Position numbers and translations under genes: made by a program. The notes beneath the pieces are model-generated. The model worked only from the letters and a program-made list of their open reading frames with translations. It was not told where the DNA came from and ran no database searches. A stretch of 64,000 nucleotides of DNA from Agrilactobacillus yilanensis (GTDB lineage Bacteria; Bacillota; Bacilli; Lactobacillales; Lactobacillaceae): NCBI RefSeq assembly GCF_003946725.1, contig NZ_RHOY01000002.1:124001-188000 (forward strand), in the 5' to 3' direction. Shown one piece after another: positions 26,601 to 33,247 of this stretch (the first letter of the stretch is position 1; each line of letters starts with the position of its first letter).

Positions 26601-27214
26601 AAAGCATCAAGATCCATCATACCTTTTAAGTCATCATAATCGATAACTTCAATTCTTTGTAATTCATGACTGGTCCGGAAACCATCAAAGAAGTTCATGA
26701 ATGGCAATTTGCCTTCCAAACTAGCTAAATGTGCGACAGCAGATAAGTCCATAACTTCTTGGACACCGCTTTCAGCTAACATACAAAAGCCAGTTTGACG
26801 TGCAGCCATAACGTCACTATGATCCCCGAAGATACTCAAAGCGTTTGTAGAAACGGCACGAGCAGCAACATGGAAAACAGTAGGTAATAATTCACCTGCA
26901 ATTTTGAACATATTTGGAATCATCAATAGTAAACCTTGTGAAGCAGTGTAAGTAGTTGTTAACGCCCCAGTTTTTAAAGAGCCGTGAACCGCACCAGCAG
27001 CGCCAGCTTCAGATTGCATTTCAACGACTTTGACAGGTTCGCCAAAGATGTTTTTCTTACCTGCTACAGCCCAAGCATCAACGACTTCGGCCATTGTTGA
27101 ACTTGGTGTAATTGGATAGATTGCAGCAACTTCAGTAAACGCATAAGAAATCCATGCGGCTGCTGTATTCCCATCCATTGTTTTTAAATGTTTTTGTCCA
27201 GTTTCATTATTCAT
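23618..27214 (-). CDS. nifJ: Pyruvate:ferredoxin/flavodoxin oxidoreductase
   Basis: A 1198-residue single-chain PFOR. N-terminal pyruvate-binding domain ([20 protein letters not shown]), then the gamma region, two [4Fe-4S] motifs ([18 protein letters not shown] and [18 protein letters not shown]), and the C-terminal thiamine-diphosphate domain ([31 protein letters not shown]) with further cluster cysteines ([17 protein letters not shown]). It oxidises pyruvate to acetyl-CoA and CO2 and reduces flavodoxin or ferredoxin. The flavodoxin gene lies just upstream and is probably its partner. Uncommon in lactic acid bacteria. Confidence 0.95.
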   Translation of the reverse strand: [1198 protein letters not shown]

Positions 27215-27277
27215 CTTGTTTTACACACCTCTATAAGTTGCTTCCGGGCTTGCCTTGCAGGCCCATCAACGCTCAGT

Positions 27278-27727
27278 TTATCCTTGTGCTGCGACTACTT
27301 CGTCAACAAATTTTTGAAGTCTTGCTGTATCTTCATCGTCAGCATCGTTTTCGATTTTAACAAGTTCGCTACCTTTAGTAGCCCCTGTCTTAGCGAAATC
27401 TTCATCAAACAATTCAGCAGCATGGCAGAAGTAATCAGGATAAAGTTCGCTATCCCCACTGCCTACAACGCCGTAAACTTTGCCAGATAAATCTTCGTCA
27501 GCTAAATCTTCGTAAAAGTCTTCAAAATCAAATGGTAATTCACCATCATCGTAAGTATAAGTAGCAACGATGCATACATCTGCATCTTCAAAAATATCGC
27601 TGTCAGCATCTTCAGCTTCGATGCGTTCAACATCAAGACCCTTTGCCTTTAGTTGTTCCTCAAGAATTTCTGAAATTCCTTCTGTGTTCCCAGTCATACT
27701 TGCATAAACGATTTTTGCTAAAGCCAT
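27278..27727 (-). CDS. Flavodoxin
   Basis: A 149-residue acidic flavodoxin. The FMN phosphate loop is YASMTGNTEGISEIL, the isoalloxazine loop is ATYTYDDGELPFDFEDFYED and VVGSGDSELYPDYFC follows. The ATG at 27727 (MALAKIV) fits AAAGGATG better than the ATG at 27736, which overlaps it. It leads a two-gene unit with nifJ and can carry its electrons to sulfite reductase or other reductases. A cre site overlaps the promoter start region. Confidence 0.92.
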   Translation of the reverse strand: MALAKIVYASMTGNTEGISEILEEQLKAKGLDVERIEAEDADSDIFEDADVCIVATYTYDDGELPFDFEDFYEDLADEDLSGKVYGVVGSGDSELYPDYFCHAAELFDEDFAKTGATKGSELVKIENDADDEDTARLQKFVDEVVAAQG

Positions 27728-27801
27728 TACAATCATCCTTTCTAAGATAATCCAATTTTTTTATATGCTTAAACTCAACTTTCGTTAAGTAAAAGTTTAG
27801 G

Positions 27802-27815
27802 TTAAAACGCTTACA
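27802..27815 (-). promoter_or_regulatory. cre site at the flavodoxin-nifJ promoter
   Basis: Minus-strand TGTAAGCGTTTTAA matches the cre consensus at 13 of 14 places and lies just downstream of the -10 box, a repressing position for CcpA. Confidence 0.7.
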
Positions 27816-27820
27816 AGTTC

Positions 27821-27848
27821 ACTATAGCACACTGTTTTGAAAACTCAA
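27821..27848 (-). promoter_or_regulatory. Promoter of flavodoxin-nifJ
   Basis: Minus-strand TTGAGT (27848-27843), 16-bp spacer, TATAGT (27826-27821) with an extended TGC in front. Confidence 0.65.
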
Positions 27849-27997
27849 TAATTTTTAGTTATGAAAATTTTTTATAGGCATAACCCTTATTTTTATAACT
27901 GTAAAATCCACTAAATCCTTAATTTTACTTGACAATCGTCACTTTACGGATAGCTGAATGATTTTTAGCTATAAAGAATATTTTTATGAGTTCTTCT

Positions 27998-28044
27998 AAA
28001 AAAAGGAGACTGAACCAAATTGTTTTTCAACCTGGTTCAGCCTC
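27998..28044 (-). terminator. Terminator at the end of the purine/selenium cluster
   Basis: Minus-strand GAGGCTGAACCA (28044-28033) pairs with TGGTTCAGTCTC, followed by TTTTTTT (28004-27998). It lies just past the last gene, yqeB. Confidence 0.85.
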
Positions 28045-28066
28045 TAGACATTGTATGACAGTGCGG

Positions 28067-28879
28067 CTATAAAATTCCTTTTTGACGTCCGAGCATTAAC
28101 ACTGCATCTAAGGCGCCTCCCCCAATGGCACGCGCCTTATCGGAGATGTGGTCGCAAGCAATATTCGGTCTAGGATCAACGTCTGCGATTTTAAGGCCTT
28201 TTTCAACCCAAGTATCTTCAGCAATTAATCCGCGCAGTGTGCCACTAAGCGGCGACAAAACAGGTGTTGTATCCAAATAAAATAGTACTGAATCCTTCTG
28301 CACTTGATCACCAATATGATGTTTGTATCGCATGCGTCCGGTGGCAGGTGAATAAATAACACGTTCATCACTTTTACCAGCAATTACACCAGGTACACCA
28401 GTGTTTGCCAAAGGTTCCCCGTTTACAATAATCCGGCCTAAATCATGGCCGCGCATTGTTTCAATGGCTGCATCCACATCATCAGGGGCTTTAAAACCAG
28501 GGCCTAAGCCGATGGTTACAGGGGCCATTGAATGATTGGTCCCAATATTTCGTTTCGCTAGAATGCCATCAATCACAATCGACGGCTTAAGTGTGTGAAT
28601 TATATCACCTTTCGAATCTACTATAACAGGAATGTCTCCGTTTTTCCATACTTTTTCAATATTTTCTTCAGAAGTTAATACAGCTGTAATGTCTTCAACA
28701 GTGGCTTTGCCGTCAGCAACCGCACTGCCTAAAGAAACATACCGCCGAATCATCATTGGTTGTTCAGTTTCTAACATGATCAGTTTAAAACCCGCATGGG
28801 CAATTTTTTGAGCGACCCCTGTTGCTAAGTCACCCCCACCACGGATAATCACTAGTGTGTCTTGGATTGACTGTCCCAT
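28067..28879 (-). CDS. yqeB: Selenium-dependent hydroxylase accessory protein YqeB
   Basis: A 270-residue protein with an N-terminal nucleotide-binding fold (LVIIRGGGDLATGVAQKI) and a C-terminal biotinyl-like barrel (SPATGRMRYKHHIGDQVQKD, PLSGTLRGLIAEDTWVEKG). The family always travels with selenium-dependent molybdenum hydroxylases and is thought to help place or mature the Se-containing cofactor; the reaction is unproven. It overlaps yqeC by 28 bases and ends the cluster. Confidence 0.85.
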   Translation of the reverse strand: MGQSIQDTLVIIRGGGDLATGVAQKIAHAGFKLIMLETEQPMMIRRYVSLGSAVADGKATVEDITAVLTSEENIEKVWKNGDIPVIVDSKGDIIHTLKPSIVIDGILAKRNIGTNHSMAPVTIGLGPGFKAPDDVDAAIETMRGHDLGRIIVNGEPLANTGVPGVIAGKSDERVIYSPATGRMRYKHHIGDQVQKDSVLFYLDTTPVLSPLSGTLRGLIAEDTWVEKGLKIADVDPRPNIACDHISDKARAIGGGALDAVLMLGRQKGIL

Positions 28880-29598
28880 AAAATTTCACCCCATTGTGTT
28901 GTTGTGTCCGCGGCAATAATTCGATCGAATAATTGCCGGTTCTTTGGTTCCATTGCTGCCACGACAGCTTTAGCATTAGCCAAAGTTTGTGCATCAGTGA
29001 CATGATTCAAAATTAACAACCGCGTAGGCGTTAATTGCGCCAGTAAACCGGTTGATGCTTGAATGACAGCAGCTAAAACAGCTGGTGTTATCGGTTGGCC
29101 CACTACAAATGGCCCGTACTTCAAAAATAGTGGTAACCGGTGAATTAGTGTTTCTGTCAATGGCTGGCCACAAATATGGACTGGTAAAACACCAATCGTT
29201 GTGGTCATTTCTGGCAGTAATACTGGTTCTCCTGACCGCCAAGCCTTTAAAGACTTACGGTTAGCACCATCTGCTTCAATTAAAACTTTGTCAAAATTTG
29301 GTAATGCTTGTTGTAAAATTGCCAAATCAATACCGCTAAGTTTTTCACCAATTGGTGTCGGTGTCGCTATACCAGTGACATTAATACCCGGCAATCCTGG
29401 CTTCGTTAGTTCTTCCGGCATTAAAAAGCGATCAAATTCAGTGGGCTGTGGTTTTAAAATATGTGTGGTTGTCGTCATTAAAACCCGCTGTTTCTGATAA
29501 CATTGCGCAAGATAATTCATTAAAGTTGTCTTACCGCCGCTGCCGATAATGCCAATCACGGCGTGGTCTGTTAATGCCAAACAATCGACTAATCGCAT
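28852..29598 (-). CDS. yqeC: Selenium-dependent hydroxylase accessory protein YqeC
   Basis: A 248-residue protein with a P-loop-like GIIGSGGKTTLMNYLAQCYQ, then TTTTHILKP and VLIEADGANRKSLKAW, the YqeC family pattern. Members accompany selenium-dependent molybdenum hydroxylases; ATP-dependent work on the Mo cofactor is likely but not shown. It overlaps both neighbours (DUF3343 gene by 10 bases, yqeB by 28), so translation is probably coupled. Confidence 0.85.
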   Translation of the reverse strand: MRLVDCLALTDHAVIGIIGSGGKTTLMNYLAQCYQKQRVLMTTTTHILKPQPTEFDRFLMPEELTKPGLPGINVTGIATPTPIGEKLSGIDLAILQQALPNFDKVLIEADGANRKSLKAWRSGEPVLLPEMTTTIGVLPVHICGQPLTETLIHRLPLFLKYGPFVVGQPITPAVLAAVIQASTGLLAQLTPTRLLILNHVTDAQTLANAKAVVAAMEPKNRQLFDRIIAADTTTQWGEILWDSQSKTH

Positions 29599-29840
29599 TT
29601 TTGATAAACCTTATGACCATCAACAACTTGTATTTGATAGATTTGCTGTACTGGAATGTCTGCCGTCGCCAATAATGCTTTAGCTTCGGTTAAATGTTCA
29701 TCAGCTACCCGCAGGCAAATCCCGCAGGCATCCCCTAGTTGCCCTGGTAGTGGCATCACACGGACAGGCAACTTAGATTCAAATGTATCACTGGCATGAA
29801 TGGCATGATGGGTATTGGTAAATGTAAACAAATAATCCAA
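29589..29840 (-). CDS. DUF3343 protein (putative Se/S carrier)
   Basis: An 83-residue protein of the DUF3343 family (FTFTNTHHAIHASDTFESKL, LPGQLGDACGICLRVADE) with a Cys-Gly-Ile-Cys pair. DUF3343 proteins are found beside SelD, YedF and cysteine desulfurase in selenium clusters and may carry Se or S. It starts with TTG after AAGGAGGG. Confidence 0.75.
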   Translation of the reverse strand: MDYLFTFTNTHHAIHASDTFESKLPVRVMPLPGQLGDACGICLRVADEHLTEAKALLATADIPVQQIYQIQVVDGHKVYQKCD

Positions 29841-29863
29841 GTTAACCCTCCTTATATAGGTAA

Positions 29864-30448
29864 CTATAAAATAATGGTCTTTTCAGCTTGGTTCATAACT
29901 TCTGTAATTGTAAACATATTTGTAATGTCGCCAATGGCCAACTGATCTTTAATTTCATAAAAATCTAAGCAAGCCCCACAAGTACTAATTTGTGTACCTT
30001 TAGCTTCTAGTGTTTTTAAATCTTCTAAAACATCAGAATCTTTATTTGTCAAAAAGGCGCCGCCATTATAGAAAAATAATTGTTCTGGTGGTGTGGTAAT
30101 TTCAGTTAGGGAGTAAATATAGGTCTTCATCAAATTCTTACCTAAAGTATCGTCACCTTCACCCATCACATTACGGCTAAAGCAAATAACTGCCCCAGTT
30201 TTTGGTTTTTCAGCTGTTGCTTGTGGTGTCACTGTAACCGTTACCGCAAAACCATCACCTTCTGTTTTACTGTCTACGGTATAGCCATTGCCATTTGCCA
30301 TTTTAGTAATGTTTTTAATCGCCACTTCATTATCTACTAGGACGATTATGTCACCGCCTTCTGCAGGTAATTTTTGAATCGCTTTTTTTGTTTCGATAAC
30401 TGGTAATGGACAAGGTTTGCCTAATGCATCAATATGAATTGTTTTCAT
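29864..30448 (-). CDS. yedF: Selenium metabolism protein YedF (TusA-like plus DsrE-like)
   Basis: A 194-residue two-domain protein. The N-terminus is TusA/SirA-like with the carrier cysteine in DALGKPCPLPVIETKKAI. The C-terminal DsrE-like half has a second pair of cysteines in TQISTCGACLDFYEI. In these clusters YedF is linked to delivering reduced selenium or sulfur from a desulfurase toward SelD or the Mo enzyme. It lies 18 bases after selD. Confidence 0.85.
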   Translation of the reverse strand: MKTIHIDALGKPCPLPVIETKKAIQKLPAEGGDIIVLVDNEVAIKNITKMANGNGYTVDSKTEGDGFAVTVTVTPQATAEKPKTGAVICFSRNVMGEGDDTLGKNLMKTYIYSLTEITTPPEQLFFYNGGAFLTNKDSDVLEDLKTLEAKGTQISTCGACLDFYEIKDQLAIGDITNMFTITEVMNQAEKTIIL

Positions 30449-30466
30449 AATCTATACCTTCTTAAA

Positions 30467-31492
30467 TTAGAGTAGTGTGATTGGATTTTCTTCACGATCT
30501 GTAACTAGCCCAACAATCCGTGCCACTGGATCATCGACTTGTATCGCAGCTAATAAATCGGCCGCATCTTCAGTAGCCACACTGATTAATAAGCCCCCTG
30601 ATGTTTGCGGATCAAATAAAATCTCCTGCAGACCAAATGGCACATTGCTTAAGGCCACTTTATCGCCAATTTGTTCTCGATTCCGCTGACCACCGGCAGT
30701 AACTAAATAATCATTGGCAAAATCTAATGCTTTTGGCAAGATTGGCAGCTCTTCAGTGTCCAGCACTAACGTATGGTCTGTGCCAGCCATCTCCAACCCA
30801 TGGGCCAATAAACCAAAACCAGTAATGTCGGTACAAGCGTGGATTTGATAAGCTGGGAATTTATCGGTGGCATACTTATTTAACCGCTGCATCGACGCAA
30901 TTGCGGCTTGTGTTGCTGCAGCATCCCCTACTTTGGCTCGATCCGCAGCTAGGATGATTCCCACCCCTAAAGCCTTTGTTAAAATCAATGTATCCCCGGT
31001 TTCAGGCGTGTCATTATGGATGAGCTTTCTAGGATCCACTAAACCGGTAACAGCCAGGCCATATTTTGGTTCATGGTCATAAATTGAATGACCACCAGCT
31101 AAAGCAGCCCCAGCTTCTTGCACTTTAGCAGCGCCGCCCGCCAAAATTTGACCTAACATTTCTTTAGGCAGCCGTTCTGGAAAACAAGTCACATTTAATG
31201 CCATGATGGCCTTACCACCCATGGCATAAACGTCACTTAGTGCGTTTGCCGCTGCGATCGTGCCAAAAACATAGGGATCTTCCACCATTGGTGAAAAGAA
31301 GTCCAAAGTACTGACTACAGCTTGATCTTCAGCCGTTTGATAAACAGCCGCGTCATCGCCACTACTAAAGCCTACCAATAAACTAGGATCTTGACTATGC
31401 GGTAAAGCCCTCAAATAACTGCTTAAATCACTGGCGGCAATTTTAGCGCCGCAGCCACCCGAAGTACAACTTGATAAAAAATCTTCTGTCAT
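30467..31492 (-). CDS. selD: Selenide, water dikinase
   Basis: A 341-residue SelD that makes selenophosphate from selenide and ATP. The N-terminal active motif is TSGGCGAKIAASDL: the catalytic Cys and Lys (E. coli Cys17 and Lys20) are present, and the second Cys of that motif is Ala. Metal-binding Asp residues are in SSGDDAAVYQ, and DPQTSGGLLISV is at the C-terminus. No selA, selB or tRNA-Sec lies nearby, so in this cluster selenophosphate most likely serves the selenium cofactor of the hydroxylase. Confidence 0.93.
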   Translation of the reverse strand: MTEDFLSSCTSGGCGAKIAASDLSSYLRALPHSQDPSLLVGFSSGDDAAVYQTAEDQAVVSTLDFFSPMVEDPYVFGTIAAANALSDVYAMGGKAIMALNVTCFPERLPKEMLGQILAGGAAKVQEAGAALAGGHSIYDHEPKYGLAVTGLVDPRKLIHNDTPETGDTLILTKALGVGIILAADRAKVGDAAATQAAIASMQRLNKYATDKFPAYQIHACTDITGFGLLAHGLEMAGTDHTLVLDTEELPILPKALDFANDYLVTAGGQRNREQIGDKVALSNVPFGLQEILFDPQTSGGLLISVATEDAADLLAAIQVDDPVARIVGLVTDREENPITLL

Positions 31493-31496
31493 AATA

Positions 31497-32645
31497 CTAA
31501 ACGCCTTCTTTCAATACAGTCGCTAATGCTGTCAAAGTTGTCTCAATTTCTTGAGCGGTCGTGGTGTACCCTAAACTAAAGCGTACCGTCCCCTCTGGAA
31601 AAGTACCAATAGTTTTATGTGCCATTGGTGCACAATGGAGGCCGCAGCGGGTAATAATGCCCGCCCGATCATGTAAAGCCCAGCTCAGCTCACCGGGATC
31701 AATCCCTTGGCCATTCACCGAAATCACCGGGACCATTTTAGTGGCATCTTTAGGCCCATAAACCGTTACCGGTAGTTCCGCCAAGCCCGCCAAGAACTGC
31801 GCTGTCAACGCTTGTTCTTGCTGTTGAATTTTGGCCAAGCCCATAGCCTGTAGTGCCTTGACTGAAGCGCCTAGACTCAAAATTCCAATTGTATTGGGGG
31901 TGCCTGGCTCAAATTTATCCGGCAAAAAGTTCGGCTGCCGCGGTAACTCTGAGGCATTGCCGGTACCGCCCACTAACCATGGTTCAATTTGATCGGCTAG
32001 CCCCGGTGCCAAACAAAAACCACCGATGCCTGCTAAACCTAACAAACTCTTATGACCAGTAAAAACTAAAATATCAATCCCCATTGCAACCATATCAATT
32101 GGCAAATACCCTGCCGTTTGAGAAGCATCTAAAACTGTGACGAGGCCTAATTCATGGGCAATCTTGAAACATTCCGTTACTGATTGAATTGTCCCTACTA
32201 CATTAGAAGCGTGGGTCATCACAAAGGCACTTGTATTCGGCAACACAGCTGGCTTAATGGTTTCAGGTGGTAAATAGCCGGTCTGATCACACGGTAAGTA
32301 AGTCACTGTCACACCGTCATCTTTTAACCGTTCCAAGGGGCGAATAACCGCATTGTGCTCCATTTGTGTCGTTAACACATGATCCCCTGATCTTAATAAG
32401 CCATTTAAAACCATATTTAAGGACATGGTTGCATTTTCCGTGAACAAAACATTACTGGCATCAGATACATTAAAAAGTTTAGCCAAAACTTCACGAGTAT
32501 GCAAGGCAATACTGGTGGCTTCAACCCCTGCTAAAGCGCGATTTTGATTTTCATAATGGTTATTTTGTAAATATGCTGTGACCGCATCCGTCATCGCCGC
32601 TGGTTTTTGGTAAGACGTTGCTGCCCAATTTAAGTAAATACTCAT
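31497..32645 (-). CDS. Cysteine desulfurase (class V aminotransferase), Se cluster type
   Basis: A 382-residue PLP enzyme. The PLP lysine is in LVFTGHKSLLGLAGIGG, the aldimine-side His in MTHASNVVGTIQS, and the catalytic Cys loop near the end is RCGLHCAPMAHKTIGTFPEG. SufS/CsdB-like members beside SelD supply selenium or sulfur from (seleno)cysteine. Its start overlaps the mocA stop by 4 bases. Confidence 0.88.
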   Translation of the reverse strand: MSIYLNWAATSYQKPAAMTDAVTAYLQNNHYENQNRALAGVEATSIALHTREVLAKLFNVSDASNVLFTENATMSLNMVLNGLLRSGDHVLTTQMEHNAVIRPLERLKDDGVTVTYLPCDQTGYLPPETIKPAVLPNTSAFVMTHASNVVGTIQSVTECFKIAHELGLVTVLDASQTAGYLPIDMVAMGIDILVFTGHKSLLGLAGIGGFCLAPGLADQIEPWLVGGTGNASELPRQPNFLPDKFEPGTPNTIGILSLGASVKALQAMGLAKIQQQEQALTAQFLAGLAELPVTVYGPKDATKMVPVISVNGQGIDPGELSWALHDRAGIITRCGLHCAPMAHKTIGTFPEGTVRFSLGYTTTAQEIETTLTALATVLKEGV

Positions 32646-33229
32646 CGCTTGAACCCACCTTCCACTAAGCGCTGATATTGTTCTGGTGTATCAAAATCTT
32701 GAAAACCACTGATTAATTCAGTGGGCATATGTATAGGGATCGTGGCTTCGGGATGCTGACGCATGACCTGACTGCCCCCCCGATCCCCTTTTAAGTTTAA
32801 TAAATCAACGCGAAATAGGCTACCAAAAATCATAGGATTTGTTGGTAACCCATTCACGAAAGGATAAATAATTTTGTTAGACTGCGCTGCTTGAAGCAAC
32901 GGACTCAAATGTTCAATGGTCAACAAAGGTTGATCCACTGGTAAATATAAGTAGGCATCGCCAAGGGCCGCTTGTGTCCCTAAAACCACACTGTGGCTGA
33001 GGCCTTTAGCTTGCCCATGGTTGATGACAACTTCAAAATTTTCAGGAATTTGACATTGTTGTGCATCAGCAGCACTGATTACTAAGATCCGTTGCGTACA
33101 AGGTAACTGAGCAACTAGTTCAAGACTGTGCGCTAAAAAAGACTGGCCTTGATATGTCAGAAATAACTTGTTCTTTGGATCCATGCGATGTGAAAAACCG
33201 CTGGCTAAAATCACTGCTGTCAGATGCAT
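32642..33229 (-). CDS. mocA: Molybdenum cofactor cytidylyltransferase-like protein
   Basis: A 195-residue NTP-transferase fold: LTAVILASGFSHRMDPKNKL, VDQPLLTIEHL and LKGDRGGSQVMR. MocA adds CMP to molybdopterin for xanthine-dehydrogenase-type enzymes. ATG 33229 fits AAGGGA better than TTG 33238. It lies 18 bases after the xanthine dehydrogenase gene and is coupled to the desulfurase gene. Confidence 0.85.
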   Translation of the reverse strand: MHLTAVILASGFSHRMDPKNKLFLTYQGQSFLAHSLELVAQLPCTQRILVISAADAQQCQIPENFEVVINHGQAKGLSHSVVLGTQAALGDAYLYLPVDQPLLTIEHLSPLLQAAQSNKIIYPFVNGLPTNPMIFGSLFRVDLLNLKGDRGGSQVMRQHPEATIPIHMPTELISGFQDFDTPEQYQRLVEGGFKR

Positions 33230-33247
33230 TGTTCTCAATCCCTTAAA

